64,000 bases of DNA, from contig CALAJN010000005.1 in assembly GCA_937922675.1 (NCBI GenBank), forward strand, positions 1 to 64,000, read 5' to 3'. Source of the stretch: an uncultured Granulosicoccaceae bacterium (GTDB lineage: Bacteria; Pseudomonadota; Gammaproteobacteria; Granulosicoccales; Granulosicoccaceae). The translations under genes were made by a program, and so were the position numbers. This document shows, one piece after another, positions 28,141 through 38,700 of the stretch; position 1 is the first letter of the stretch; every line of letters starts with the position of its first letter. Under the pieces are notes generated by a model that ran no database searches, was not told where the DNA came from, and worked only from the letters and a program-made list of their open reading frames with translations.

Positions 28141-28443
28141 ATGCAACTCACGCCCAGAGAAAAAGACAAGCTGCTCATCGCCATGGCAGCCGAAGTCGCG
28201 CGCAAGAGACTCGCGCGCGGCGTCAAGTTGAACCACCCCGAGGCCATCGCCCTGATCAGTGATGCCGTTGTCGAAGGTGCACGTGACGGGCGCAGTGTCG
28301 CTGAACTGATGAGCACCGGGGCAACGATTGTCACGCGTGATCAGGTCATGGAGGGCATCGCCGAGATGATTCCCGAGATTCAGATCGAAGCCACGTTTCC
28401 CGATGGCACCAAACTCGTCACCGTCCATCAACCCATCCGCTAA
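28141..28443 (+). CDS. ureA: urease gamma subunit
   Basis: A 100-residue small structural subunit of urease. It starts with [20 protein letters not shown] and contains [20 protein letters not shown] and [20 protein letters not shown], near-invariant in the family. Ten bases separate it from ureB. Separate gamma and beta genes are the usual proteobacterial arrangement. Confidence 0.97.
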   Translation: MQLTPREKDKLLIAMAAEVARKRLARGVKLNHPEAIALISDAVVEGARDGRSVAELMSTGATIVTRDQVMEGIAEMIPEIQIEATFPDGTKLVTVHQPIR

Positions 28444-28452
28444 CGAGCTGCC

Positions 28453-28767
28453 ATGATTCCCGGAGAAGTCCTGGTCACCCAGACCGGTGAGAGCGATATC
28501 GAATTGAATGCGGGTCGCAAGACTCTCACCCTGCACGTGCAGAATACGGGTGATCGTCCGGTACAAGTCGGCAGCCACTACCACTTTGCAGAGGCCAATC
28601 CCGGCCTGTCCTTTGATCGCGATGCCGCCCGCGGATTCAGACTCGATATTGCTGCAGGTACCGCCGTTCGATTCGAGCCGGGCCAGGGTCGCGACGTATC
28701 GCTGGTGTCCTTTGCAGGCGCCAGGGTCGTTACAGGCTTTCGCGGCGACGTGATGGGAGCGCTCTGA
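28453..28767 (+). CDS. ureB: urease beta subunit
   Basis: A 104-residue structural subunit. Motifs are [45 protein letters not shown], and the end [13 protein letters not shown]. Its final base is shared with the ureC start (TGATG), so the subunits are translated in coupling. Length is normal. Confidence 0.97.
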   Translation: MIPGEVLVTQTGESDIELNAGRKTLTLHVQNTGDRPVQVGSHYHFAEANPGLSFDRDAARGFRLDIAAGTAVRFEPGQGRDVSLVSFAGARVVTGFRGDVMGAL

Positions 28768-30479
28768 TGGCAACACGTATCTCGCGTCAGGCCTATGCCG
28801 ACATGTACGGCCCCACCACCGGTGACCGCGTGCGACTCGCTGATACCGAGCTCTTCATCGAGGTGGAAAAGGACTTCACTACCTACGGCGAAGAGGTCAA
28901 GTTTGGTGGCGGCAAGGTAATCCGTGACGGCATGGGTCAATCGCAGGCCACGCGCGCAGAAGGTGCGGTTGACACAGTCATCACCAATGCCTTGATTGTT
29001 GATGTCACGGGTATCTACAAGGCGGACGTCGGGCTGCGAGACGGGCGTATTGCAGGTATTGGCAAGGCCGGCAATCCGGATGTACAACCCGATGTCACCA
29101 TCGTCGTCGGGCCGGGTACCGAAGCGATAGCTGGCGAGGGCAAGATCCTGACCGCAGGTGGGTTCGACAGCCACATTCACTGGATTTGCCCGCAACAGAT
29201 TGACGACGCTCTCATGTCGGGTGTCACCACCATGCTCGGCGGTGGTACGGGTCCTGCCCACGGCACGCTCGCTACAACCTGCACACCCGGCCCCTGGCAC
29301 CTCGCTCGCATGTTGCAGGCAGCGGATGGCTTGCCGATGAATCTTGCCTTCTCTGGCAAGGGCAATGCCTCACGCCCGGACGCGCTGGAGGAAATGGTCA
29401 AGGCCGGCGCGTGTGCGCTGAAGCTACACGAAGACTGGGGTACCACACCGGCGGCCATTGATTGCTGTTTGAGCGTTGCCGACACGATGGATGTGCAGGT
29501 CATGATCCATACCGACACGCTTAACGAGTCAGGCTTTGTCGAGTCCACTGTGGCTGCCATCGCCGGGCGCACCATCCACGCCTTTCATACAGAAGGAGCG
29601 GGAGGCGGACATGCGCCCGATATCATCAAGGTGTGTGGTGAGGCCAATGTTCTGCCCTCCTCGACCAACCCGACGCGACCCTATACGGTCAACACCATTG
29701 ATGAACACCTCGACATGCTCATGGTCTGTCATCACCTGGATGCCAATATCCCAGAGGACATTGCCTTCGCCGAGAGCCGTATCCGAAAGGAAACCATCGC
29801 CGCCGAGGACATACTGCACGACATGGGCGCTTTCTCCATCATTGCCTCGGACAGCCAGGCGATGGGACGTGTTGGAGAGGTCCTGATTCGTACCTGGCAG
29901 ACGGCAGACAAGATGAAACGCCAACGCGGCCGGCTGTCGGAGGAATCAGGAGACAACGACAACTTTCGAGTACGTCGCTATATCGCCAAGTACACCATCA
30001 ACCCAGCCATAGCGCATGGCATGAGCAGCGAGATCGGCAGCATAGAAGTGGGCAAGCGCGCTGATCTGTGTCTTTGGCACCCGGCCTTCTTTGGCGCCAA
30101 GCCCGATATGGTCTTGCTCGGTGGCAGTATTGTTGCCGCACCCATGGGAGATCCCAATGCGTCCATACCCACACCGCAGCCGGTGCACTACCGACACATG
30201 TTCGGGGCACTCGGTGGGGCGTTGGCAGCAAGTTCTGCAACCTTCGTATCGCAAGCGGCCATCGACAACAATGTGCGCGAGTCGCTGGGCCTTGCCAAGT
30301 CGTTGGTCGCTGTGTCCAACACGCGCGGTGGCATTGGAAAATCAGCCATGCAACTCAATGACGCACAACCCGAAATCGAGGTGGATCCGGAAACCTACGA
30401 TGTACGCGCCAATGGCGAGCTGCTTACCTGTGAGCCTGCCGAGGTGCTGCCACTCGCACAACGTTACTTTCTGTTCTGA
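28767..30479 (+). CDS. ureC: urease alpha (catalytic) subunit
   Basis: A 570-residue nickel hydrolase that converts urea to ammonia and carbamate. The active site is complete: His136 and His138 (SHIHWICP), carbamylated Lys219 ([10 protein letters not shown]), His248 (MIHTDTLNE), His274 ([12 protein letters not shown]), the mobile flap MVCHHLD with catalytic Cys321 and His322/323, and nickel ligand Asp362 ([11 protein letters not shown]). Numbering is offset by two from the Klebsiella enzyme as I recall it. No sign of decay is visible. It adjoins ureE directly. Confidence 0.98.
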   Translation: MATRISRQAYADMYGPTTGDRVRLADTELFIEVEKDFTTYGEEVKFGGGKVIRDGMGQSQATRAEGAVDTVITNALIVDVTGIYKADVGLRDGRIAGIGKAGNPDVQPDVTIVVGPGTEAIAGEGKILTAGGFDSHIHWICPQQIDDALMSGVTTMLGGGTGPAHGTLATTCTPGPWHLARMLQAADGLPMNLAFSGKGNASRPDALEEMVKAGACALKLHEDWGTTPAAIDCCLSVADTMDVQVMIHTDTLNESGFVESTVAAIAGRTIHAFHTEGAGGGHAPDIIKVCGEANVLPSSTNPTRPYTVNTIDEHLDMLMVCHHLDANIPEDIAFAESRIRKETIAAEDILHDMGAFSIIASDSQAMGRVGEVLIRTWQTADKMKRQRGRLSEESGDNDNFRVRRYIAKYTINPAIAHGMSSEIGSIEVGKRADLCLWHPAFFGAKPDMVLLGGSIVAAPMGDPNASIPTPQPVHYRHMFGALGGALAASSATFVSQAAIDNNVRESLGLAKSLVAVSNTRGGIGKSAMQLNDAQPEIEVDPETYDVRANGELLTCEPAEVLPLAQRYFLF

Positions 30480-31013
30480 ATGATGGATAAGCTCGTTTGC
30501 AATGAGGTTGCCGAGCCTTTCGGCAATGACTCAGGCGACGCCAACACAATCGCCGCCAGCGATACGATCACTCTGGATGAGACCGATCGTCACCGCAGGC
30601 GCCTGATGCTGACCAGCGACGGTGGTATCCGCTTTCTGCTGGATCTGGCCCAGGCACGGCAACTCTCCGATGGTGACAGGCTTGTGTTGTCTGACGGGCG
30701 CGAAGTGGAAGTCATCAGCAAGTCGGAATCGCTCTACGAGGTACGGGGCACGAACGCTCACGCCCTGCTGCAATTGGCCTGGCATATCGGTAACCGGCAC
30801 CTTGCCACCGAAATACACAACGACCATCTGCGCATCCGGGCGGATGCGGTCATTCGCGACATGCTGACCGGGCTGGGTGCGCACGTACAGGACATCAAGG
30901 CGGGCTTTCATCCTGAAAGTGGTGCCTATGGCGACAAGCATGTCGGGCACACACACGACCATGATCACGCGAACGGCCACGACCACGCGCACGACCATGG
31001 TCACTCCCACTGA
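30480..31013 (+). CDS. ureE: urease accessory nickel metallochaperone UreE
   Basis: A 177-residue protein that delivers nickel to the UreDFG complex. After a short leader, the N-terminal domain (RRRLMLTSDGGIRFLLDL) and the C-terminal metal-binding domain (LAWHIGNRHLATEIHNDHL) are clear. The C-terminal 25 residues hold about eleven histidines alternating with Asp, Ala and Gly, a nickel-storage tail like that of Klebsiella UreE. The gene begins one base after the ureC stop. A start three bases later is also possible. Confidence 0.95.
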   Translation: MMDKLVCNEVAEPFGNDSGDANTIAASDTITLDETDRHRRRLMLTSDGGIRFLLDLAQARQLSDGDRLVLSDGREVEVISKSESLYEVRGTNAHALLQLAWHIGNRHLATEIHNDHLRIRADAVIRDMLTGLGAHVQDIKAGFHPESGAYGDKHVGHTHDHDHANGHDHAHDHGHSH

Positions 31014-31015
31014 CG

Positions 31016-31699
31016 GTGCCTGAGCCAGGACCTTGCACGGCGAGCGTCGAGCATGCGCAATTACTGCACGCCTGGTTCTCGCCCGCCATGCCAACCGGTG
31101 CTTATGCCTACAGTCACGGGTTGGAGGCAGCCATTGCCTGCAATCAAGTCCACGATGCCAGCACACTCGGGGCGTGGGTCACTCGCGTATTGGAGCGAGG
31201 GAGTGGTCGAAATGACGCCTGCCTCATGGCCTGCGCCTGGCGCGCTGAACACGCAAGCACAACCGCCGAGCTCGACGACATTGACGGTGTCGCGCGCGCT
31301 TTGGTGGCAAGTGCTGAACGACTGCAAGAAGGACTGTCTCAAGGGCGCTCCTTCACCCGCGCAGCGAGCACCTGGGTTGACACAACCCTGGCTGACGAAC
31401 GGCGCATGCTGTCAGTGACCAGCGGAGCACTTGCGGCCCGCGCCGGGCTGCCTTTGACGCCTGTGCTGGTGGCGTCGGCGCAAGCCTTCGTGAGCAATCT
31501 GATCTGGATTGGCGCGCGCCTTGTGCCGGTGGGCCAGAGCGAGGCCTTGTTCGTGATCTCGGGCCTGCTTCCTCGTATTCAAGAGGTTGCCAACGCGGCC
31601 AGTGACATGTCGATCGGTGATCTGGGTAGCGCTACACCACTCGCTGATATTGCCTCCATGCGTCATCAACATTTGCCGTCTCGTGTGTGTCTCAGCTGA
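31016..31699 (+). CDS. ureF: urease accessory protein UreF
   Basis: A 227-residue helical protein that binds UreD and UreG in the urease maturation complex. Family motifs are LLHAWFSPAMPTGAYAYSHG and LEAAIACNQ near the start, and MSIGDLGSATPLADIASMRH at the end. It starts with GTG at 31016, two bases after the ureE stop. No closer ATG gives the full N-terminus. Confidence 0.92.
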   Translation: MPEPGPCTASVEHAQLLHAWFSPAMPTGAYAYSHGLEAAIACNQVHDASTLGAWVTRVLERGSGRNDACLMACAWRAEHASTTAELDDIDGVARALVASAERLQEGLSQGRSFTRAASTWVDTTLADERRMLSVTSGALAARAGLPLTPVLVASAQAFVSNLIWIGARLVPVGQSEALFVISGLLPRIQEVANAASDMSIGDLGSATPLADIASMRHQHLPSRVCLS

Positions 31700-31753
31700 C
31701 CCTTGCAAGCAGTTGCGCGTAGACTCAACACGGCCAATCCAACACTACAGAGT

Positions 31754-32407
31754 ATGCCCAACACCGCTACCAACTCCTCGACCAACGGTCCATTGCGCGT
31801 CGGCATAGGCGGTCCGGTAGGATCAGGAAAAACCACGTTGACGGCACGCCTGTGTGAGCGGTTGCGAGAGCATTGCTCTGTCGGGGTGGTGACCAACGAC
31901 ATCTACACGCGCGAGGATGCCGAGGCTCTGGTACGTCTGCAGGCACTGTCGGCGGACCGCATCGTGGGTGTAGAGACCGGTGGTTGCCCGCACACGGCGA
32001 TCCGTGAGGATGCCTCGATCAACTTGCGCGCAATCGAAACCCTGCGCGAACGCCATGCCGACCTCGATATCATTCTGATCGAGTCCGGGGGTGACAACCT
32101 GGCTGCGACCTTCTCCCCGGAGCTGGCCGATGTGTCGATCTATGTCATTTCGGTCTGCCAGGGTGAGGACATCCCGCGCAAGGGTGGGCCTGCAATCACT
32201 CGCTCCGACTTGCTCGTCATCAACAAGACAGACCTTGCGCCCCACGTTGATGCCGATCTTGACTCCATGCGTGCCGATGCGCAGCGTGCACGACCCGACA
32301 GGCCCACGGTATTTACCAATTTGCGTGATGACGACGGCACTCAAGCCCTGGTTGACTTCCTCTGTGAGGTGGGTGGCATGAATGTGGACACCCGAGCGAC
32401 AGCCTGA
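31754..32407 (+). CDS. ureG: urease accessory GTPase UreG
   Basis: A 217-residue GTPase that drives nickel insertion. It has the P-loop [25 protein letters not shown], the nickel-binding [33 protein letters not shown], and the guanine-specific NKTDLAPH. I choose ATG at 31754; the frame is open from a TTG at 31703. Its stop shares a base with the next ABC transporter ATPase (TGATG), an unusual direct link between urease and an amino acid importer. Confidence 0.95.
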   Translation: MPNTATNSSTNGPLRVGIGGPVGSGKTTLTARLCERLREHCSVGVVTNDIYTREDAEALVRLQALSADRIVGVETGGCPHTAIREDASINLRAIETLRERHADLDIILIESGGDNLAATFSPELADVSIYVISVCQGEDIPRKGGPAITRSDLLVINKTDLAPHVDADLDSMRADAQRARPDRPTVFTNLRDDDGTQALVDFLCEVGGMNVDTRATA

Positions 32408-33186
32408 TGGACACCCCGGTTGCCACTGCTCTGACCCTGTCGGTAAGCGACATCCACAAGTCCTTCGGCGACACGGCAGTACTCAAGGGTATTTCGCTGA
32501 GCGCGCGCGAGGGCGAGGTCATCACGATCATTGGCAGCTCGGGATCGGGCAAGAGCACCCTGCTCCGCTGCATCAATTTTCTTGAAACACCCGATAGCGG
32601 ATCAGTGACCCTTGGCCAGCACACCCTCTCACTTGATGCCAATCACCGTGGGTTTGACCGTGCGGATCGGGCGACGGTCAGGGCCTTGAGACAACAGCTC
32701 GGCATGGTCTTCCAGGGGTTCAACCTGTGGTCCCACCTGTCCGTTGTCGACAACATCACGGAGGGGCCGGTGCGCGTGCTCGGCATGGATCGCAAGACTG
32801 CACGTGACGAGGCCATGCAGCTGCTTGAACAGGTTGGCATGGAGACCCGAGCTGATGACTACCCGAGTGCCCTCTCCGGTGGTCAGCAGCAGCGAGTTGC
32901 CATTGCCCGGGCTCTGGCGATGAAGCCGCGAGTGCTCTTGTTTGATGAGCCTACCTCGGCGCTGGATCCCGAGCTGGTCGGCGAGGTTCTCAAGGTCATG
33001 CGTGATCTGGCTCGCACCGGCAGAACCATGATCGTGGTCACACACGAGATGGGCTTTGCCCGCGAAGTGTCTCATCGTGTCATTTTTCTGCACCAGGGCA
33101 GGATCGAGGAGGAAGGACCGCCAGGTGCGGTTTTTGGCGACCCGCAATCAACCCGCTGTCGTCAGTTCCTGTCCAGTGTGTTGTAA
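32407..33186 (+). CDS. polar amino acid ABC transporter ATP-binding protein (GlnQ/HisP type)
   Basis: A 259-residue ATPase. Walker A is [18 protein letters not shown], the Q-loop is [13 protein letters not shown], the signature is [15 protein letters not shown], and Walker B is [19 protein letters not shown]. These are diagnostic of the polar amino acid (PAAT) group. It shares one base with ureG and precedes a binding protein and two permeases, so the set is complete. The substrate is not certain. It may be a basic or nitrogen-rich amino acid, given the urease context, but that is inference. Confidence 0.93.
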   Translation: MDTPVATALTLSVSDIHKSFGDTAVLKGISLSAREGEVITIIGSSGSGKSTLLRCINFLETPDSGSVTLGQHTLSLDANHRGFDRADRATVRALRQQLGMVFQGFNLWSHLSVVDNITEGPVRVLGMDRKTARDEAMQLLEQVGMETRADDYPSALSGGQQQRVAIARALAMKPRVLLFDEPTSALDPELVGEVLKVMRDLARTGRTMIVVTHEMGFAREVSHRVIFLHQGRIEEEGPPGAVFGDPQSTRCRQFLSSVL

Positions 33187-33237
33187 CCTCTGGGCCAGTG
33201 TGCCTGCTCCCTGGCACGTAATTTTTTGGAGAAACTC

Positions 33238-33996
33238 ATGATCGTCATACGCCCCCTTGCGGCTGTTGCTGCCACTGCTGCCCTGGTGCTCGCTGGACCG
33301 GCCTTGGCGGCTGATGTTCGCATCGCTACCGAAGGTGCTTACGCGCCCTGGAATTACCTCGACGACAATGGCGAGCTTGCTGGCTATGAAATCGATCTCG
33401 GCAACGAGGTCTGCGCACGTGCAGGCGTTGAATGCGAGTGGGTGATCAACGAATGGGACTCGATCATTCCCAATCTGCAGGCAGGCAACTACGATGTGAT
33501 CATGGCTGGCATGTCCATCACGGACGAGCGCATGGAAATGATCGACTTTTCAGAAGCCTACTTTCCGCCCGATCCGTCTCGCTACATTGCGCTCGCTGGT
33601 GCCGAGTTTGATTTTGATGCGCTCTCAGGCGCCAAGATTGGTGCGCAGGGCGCAACCATTCAGGCCGCGTACGCCGAGGAGAACTTCGGCGATGGCAATA
33701 CCATCCTGACCTATGAATTGCCCGATCAGTCCGTGGCAGATCTTGCAGCCGGTAATATCGATATCATCATCGCCGACGGTTCCTACCTTGAGCCGATTGT
33801 TGAAGGTAGCGATGGTGCGATGGTCTTTGTCGGGCCGGATGTCATGATCGGTGGCGGTGTCGGTGCTGGCACACGCAAGGACAGTGCAGACCTGAATGCG
33901 GCAATCTCAGCGGCCCTCGTCTCCATAAAAGAAGACGGCACGCTCGACAAGCTGATGGTCGAGTACTTTGGCGAGGCGGCTGCATTCCCTGAGTAG
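33238..33996 (+). CDS. amino acid ABC transporter periplasmic binding protein
   Basis: A 252-residue binding protein with a signal peptide cleaved near ALAAD (residues 22-25). The start ATG at 33238 follows TTGGAG at good distance. Family segments are VRIATEGAYAPWNYLDDNGE, LAGYEIDLGNEVCARAG, IPNLQAGNYDVIMAGMSIT, and FSEAYFPPDPSRY. The pattern of the lysine/arginine/ornithine/histidine group is clear. A strong hairpin follows its stop, which may raise its level relative to the permeases. Confidence 0.92.
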   Translation: MIVIRPLAAVAATAALVLAGPALAADVRIATEGAYAPWNYLDDNGELAGYEIDLGNEVCARAGVECEWVINEWDSIIPNLQAGNYDVIMAGMSITDERMEMIDFSEAYFPPDPSRYIALAGAEFDFDALSGAKIGAQGATIQAAYAEENFGDGNTILTYELPDQSVADLAAGNIDIIIADGSYLEPIVEGSDGAMVFVGPDVMIGGGVGAGTRKDSADLNAAISAALVSIKEDGTLDKLMVEYFGEAAAFPE

Positions 33997-34030
33997 ATTG
34001 CACTAGCCACTATTGTTTTCAAGCCTGATC

Positions 34031-34065
34031 GCGCATCGAGCGCCTGATTGACGTGCTCGATGCGC
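34031..34065 (+). promoter_or_regulatory. long inverted repeat overlapping the permease start codon
   Basis: Eleven-base perfect arms, GCGCATCGAGC (34031-34041) and GCTCGATGCGC (34055-34065), flank a 13-base loop. GATC lies outside both arms (34027-34030 and 34067-34070), which lengthens the stem to 15 pairs with one bulge. The GTG start of the permease (34053-34055) sits at the loop and base of the 3' arm. In mRNA this should protect the upstream binding-protein message and limit permease translation. Confidence 0.6.
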
Positions 34066-34889
34066 TGATCGCCTGGTCCGGTGGAGCCTTTGGAGAGGAC
34101 TGGGCCGCACGCCTCAGCTACCTGACCAACGGCAAGCACCTCGCGTGGTATGCGAGTGTGCGTTTTACACTCATCGCAGCCTTTGCCGGTGCTGCCATTG
34201 CAGTGTTGTGCGGCTTGCTGGGAGCGGCAGCATTGCGCTCGGGCCTCGCCCCACTTCGCTGGCTCGGGACGCTGTACATCACCATGGTGCGCGGTATTCC
34301 CGATGTACTTTTCTTTCTGTTCTTTCCGCTCGCCTTTGAACAGGCGGTGGAGTGGGTCATGGCGCAACGCCTCTGCGGTGCAGAGGTCCTGGCCAGCTCA
34401 ACGAGCTGGCCCCCCTGTCAGGCAGCTCAGTGGTATCTCGGCACGGGCGAATACCTCGCGCTCGCCTGCGTGTCGCTTGGCATCGTATACGGCGCATTTG
34501 CAGCCAACGTCATCAACGGAGCGATGACCGCCGTGCCTCGTGGACAACTGGAGGCGGCTGTGGCCTATGGCTTTACACAGCGTCAGGTCTTCTGGCGCTT
34601 TCAAGTCAGGCAAATGTGGATCTATGCCCTGCCGGGGCTCAGTAATGTCTGGATGCTGTTGCTCAAAGCCACCTCACTCCTGTCTTTACTGCAGATTCAG
34701 GACATGGTGCTTTGGGCAAATCGTATCGGTGCGCCCAACTACATTGCGCGGGTGGGCACCGTGCACGGTGACTGGCGCTGGCGCTATTACCTGGCTCTGT
34801 TCGTGTTCTACATCTTGCTGACGCTGGTCTCGGAGTACCTCTTTCGCCGATTGAGTGCGCGCGCCGGGCGCGGCATGGCCATCGGATGA
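34053..34889 (+). CDS. amino acid ABC transporter permease, first subunit (HisQ type)
   Basis: A 278-residue inner-membrane protein with about five helices. It carries YITMVRGIPDVLFFLFF near residue 74 and the ATPase-contact EAA loop AVPRGQLEAAVAYGFTQRQV near 160. It begins with GTG inside a stable hairpin. An insertion near residues 95-130, rich in Ala/Ser and Cys, is longer than in typical family members. It overlaps the second permease by 4 bases. Confidence 0.9.
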   Translation: MLDALIAWSGGAFGEDWAARLSYLTNGKHLAWYASVRFTLIAAFAGAAIAVLCGLLGAAALRSGLAPLRWLGTLYITMVRGIPDVLFFLFFPLAFEQAVEWVMAQRLCGAEVLASSTSWPPCQAAQWYLGTGEYLALACVSLGIVYGAFAANVINGAMTAVPRGQLEAAVAYGFTQRQVFWRFQVRQMWIYALPGLSNVWMLLLKATSLLSLLQIQDMVLWANRIGAPNYIARVGTVHGDWRWRYYLALFVFYILLTLVSEYLFRRLSARAGRGMAIG

Positions 34890-35641
34890 GCCTGCTTGCC
34901 GATAGCGCAGTCGTGGAGACGGCGCGCGCTCTGGCCAAACCGGCCTTGTTCAATATCTACTTTGCTCTCGCGTCGATTCCACTCGGCTTTCCCTTTGCGC
35001 TTGCGTTGGCAATAGGCCGGGACAGTCGAGTCAAGCTCATCGCCCTGTTGTGTCGTGGCTACATTTACGCCTTCCGAGGCTCACCCCTGTTTATCCAGTT
35101 CTTCATGGTGTACTCGGTGATGCTTGCCTTCAACCTTGAGTACTGGAAGCCGCTCGGTATCGATCACATCGTGCTGCATCCCTTGTTCCTGGGCCCGCTG
35201 GTACTCGTACTGAACACTGCAGCCTACGGTGCAGAAATCTTCAGCGGTGCTTTGAAAGCGGTGCCAAGCGGTCAACTTGAAGCCGCCCGCGCTGTTGGCA
35301 TGAGCCGCTTTCAGATCTTCCGTAGCGTGACGTGGCCAAATGCCTTGCGCATCGCATGGCCTGCGTATACCAACGAAGTGGTTTTTTTGTTTCATGCCAC
35401 AGCGCTGGTGTACTTCACGCTGCCTGTGATCGATAACCAGAAAGATCTGATGAACATGGCAGGAGAGCTGTTTGAGCGCGACTACAACGTATTCCTGCAC
35501 TACTCAGTCGCTGCCGGGTACTTCCTTGTCATATCGGCGCTGATCTTCTGGCTGGCAGGCCTTGTCTACAAACGTCTGACGCGACACCTTGATCCACAAG
35601 CACGCACAGGTATGCGGATGCGTCCCAACTACCTTCGCTAG
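34886..35641 (+). CDS. amino acid ABC transporter permease, second subunit (HisM type)
   Basis: A 251-residue inner-membrane protein with about five helices. It has YIYAFRGSPLFIQFFMVY near residue 55 and the EAA loop AVPSGQLEAARAVGMSRFQI near 128. It starts at an ATG within the stop of the preceding permease. It is the last gene of the plus-strand run that begins at 17829. The C-terminus is basic, as expected on the cytosolic side. Confidence 0.92.
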   Translation: MSLLADSAVVETARALAKPALFNIYFALASIPLGFPFALALAIGRDSRVKLIALLCRGYIYAFRGSPLFIQFFMVYSVMLAFNLEYWKPLGIDHIVLHPLFLGPLVLVLNTAAYGAEIFSGALKAVPSGQLEAARAVGMSRFQIFRSVTWPNALRIAWPAYTNEVVFLFHATALVYFTLPVIDNQKDLMNMAGELFERDYNVFLHYSVAAGYFLVISALIFWLAGLVYKRLTRHLDPQARTGMRMRPNYLR

Positions 35642-35669
35642 GGTCCCGGTAGACAGTCCTGCACGCACG

Positions 35670-35687
35670 CAACAACAGCGTGTTGCA
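35670..35687. terminator. small hairpin between convergent genes
   Basis: Arms GCAACA (35670-35675) and TGTTGC (35682-35687) surround a 6-base loop in the 63-base gap between the ABC permease stop and the convergent repeat-protein stop. No T-run follows on either strand, so its terminator role is weakly supported. Confidence 0.3.
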
Positions 35688-35704
35688 GAGCGCTTGTGAC
35701 TCGC

Positions 35705-38700
35705 CTAGGTGTCCTTGCGGCCCTTCGGCATTCTGCGTCGCAAGGCCACCATGGCTGTAGCGAACAGGCCTAGCAGGGGCAACAAGGGGTCTCTTGATCC
35801 CGGTCCCGCGCCGATGGAACAGGCCGAACCCGATAGCCCCGTGCGCACTATCGCCCCGTCAGTGCTTTCACGAGCTTCGAGTACATCAATTACCCCGTTG
35901 TTGTTCTCGTCGTTCAGGTTCTCTGCACGCACCGGCTCGTTGGAGGCGGTGACAGGAAAAAATCCTGTACCAAGGTAATCCGGATCAAAGATGTCGGCAA
36001 TGCCGTCCCCGTCTTCATCCGACAGTAGTACGAAGTCGGTGTCAGCAAAATCATCAATCCCATCGCCGTCCACGTCTTCACCACCTGTGACGTCAACGTC
36101 GATTGCATCTACCAATCCATCTCCATCAGAATCGGTCCAGGCGTCACCGATACCATCGCCATTGAGGTCGTCACCACCGGCTTCAGACACGTCCAGTAGA
36201 CCATCGCCATCGGTGTCCAGATCAAGGTGATTGCTGAAGCCATCACCGTCAGTATCAACGATCGTGTTTGCGATGATGTTGTCGGCAAGGCCGTCACCAT
36301 TTGCGTCAATCAAATCGTCAAGGTACCCATCACCATTGAGGTCAACTTCGGTGCCCGCTGACTCCCAGGTATCTGGCAGGCCATCGTTGTCGCTATCCAG
36401 ATCACGACGATCCTTGATGGTGTCGCCGTCACTATCGGGGTCTGGATGTGGGTTTGCGGCAGTGTTGTCGTCATGACCGTCTCCATTGCCATCAAAGAAG
36501 GCATCGACCACACCATCGCCGTCCATGTCCGTTCCACCCGCTTCGGCAACGTCGGTCAAGCCATCATTGTCGCTGTCCACGTCAATGAAGTCGGCGATAC
36601 CATCGTTATCAGTGTCGCGCGGGGCCTCTGGATCAGGACCAACCTCATCGCTATCCAGCAGACCATCATTGTCAGAATCGATATCGATGAAATTGGGCAC
36701 ACCGTCGTTATCACCGTCAGCAATACCTTCCACGCTGTCCGGGATACCGTCGCCATCACTGTCAGATGCGGCGGCCGGCGGCTCGACCACAGGTGGCTCG
36801 ACCACAGGCGGCTCGACCACAGGCGGCTCGACTACCGGCGGCTGACTTTCCGTGAATTCGAGATAATCCGCGACACCGTTATTGTTTTCGTCCACAGGAT
36901 CAGTCGGATCAAGTCCGGCCTCGGCACTGTCGCTCAGACCGTCATTGTCGGTATCAAGATCACGGTAGTTCGGCGTTCCATCAGCATCGGTATCGACCGG
37001 TGACTCAGGATCCGCGCCTGCTTCGACCATGTCGGGGATACCGTCATCGTCAGAATCCAGGTCACGGTAGTCCGGAGTCTCGTCCTCGTCCGTGTCAGCC
37101 GGATTGGTCGGGTCGCTCCCTGCTTCTATCGAATCGGGTATACCGTCGTTGTCAGAGTCCTTGTCCCTGAAATCTAACTCGGTATCGCGGTCAGTATCCA
37201 GCGGGTTGGCAGGATCAGCTCCTACTTCGAGCGCATCGGAGATTCCGTCGTTATCAGAGTCGAGGGAAAGGAAATCGGGAACATTATCTGCGTCACTGTC
37301 TAACGGTGCAGTCGGATCATCACCGGCCTCGAGCGAATCAAGAATGGTGTCACCGTCTGAATCGGTGTCCAGATAATCGGACACAGTGTCGCCGTCGGTA
37401 TCAGTGGTTCCCTCAAGACCGTCCGGGATACCGTCATTGTCTGAATCCGTGTCGAGAAAGTCGCGAGTGCCGTCGCCATCCGTGTCTACCGGATTGCTGG
37501 GGTCTGCTCCCGCTTCCACAGCGTCAGGAATACCGTCACCGTCCGAATCATCCGAGCGAAAGTCAGGATCGCTGTTTGTATTGGTGTTGCTCGGGTTGCT
37601 CGGATCGTCGCCAGCTTCAAAACTATCCGGTATGCCATCGCCGTCGCTATCTGTATCACGTAGATCCGGTGTCAGGTCGCCATCGGTGTCAGGTCCCAGG
37701 GACCCGTCACTGGCATCGTGCATTCCGTTGTCATCAGCGTCGGAAAATGAATCAACAACTCCGTCACCGGTGGAGTCTGTGCCACCGGATTCCACGATGT
37801 CAAGGATGCCGTCATCGTCAGAATCCAGATCGAGGTAGTCAGGTGTGTCATCACCATCAGTGTCAAGGGCGTTACCACTGTTGAATCTGCCCTCTTCAAA
37901 ATCTGAAACGCCATCGTTGTCGGCGTCCAGATCCAGATGATCCCAATGGCTATCGTTGTCGGTGTCAACCGCGCCGTTAGCGGCTTCCAGTGAGTCGGGC
38001 AGCTCGTCGTCGTCACTGTCGGTATCTCGGTAATCCTCCAGGGAGTCACCGTCGAAGTCCTCAAGCGGCAATGCCGATGCGGCTGTTGCGTCATCCAGGC
38101 CGTCATTGTTGTCATCCGCAAAATCGTCGATGATTCCATCGCTGTTTGCGTCTACACCGCCTGCTTCAAACGTGTCTGCAAGGCCATCGTTGTCAGAGTC
38201 GATATCGAGGTAGTCAGGTGTGCCGTCGTTATCGGTGTCTGTAATAACGGAAGCCTCAACGGAATCGTCAACCCCATCTCCATCAGCATCAACACCGCCT
38301 AGCTGGTCGACATCGTAGTCATCGACAACACCGTCGTCATCGACATCGACACCACTGTTGCGGGCTTCTGCAGTATCCGGAATGCCGTCGTTGTCCGAGT
38401 CAAGATCGAGGTAGTTGGGTACGCCGTCATTGTCTGAGTCTGTTGCGCCTTCGATCGCATCCGGAATACTGTCTCCATCGGAGTCGGCATCCTCATTATT
38501 GGGGATCTCGTCACCGTCTGTGTCGAGCAGGATGAGATCGAACACGATGTCATCGATGGCAAGATCGTTTCCGATGCCACCGGCCTGATTGTTTCGTAAA
38601 ACCAGGTCAACATCACCGCCATCGAGTGATTTGAAAAACACCGTTCCTTGTGTCCAGACTTGCTCTGTTGTCACGTCTACGTCAGTGAACTCGACTATCG

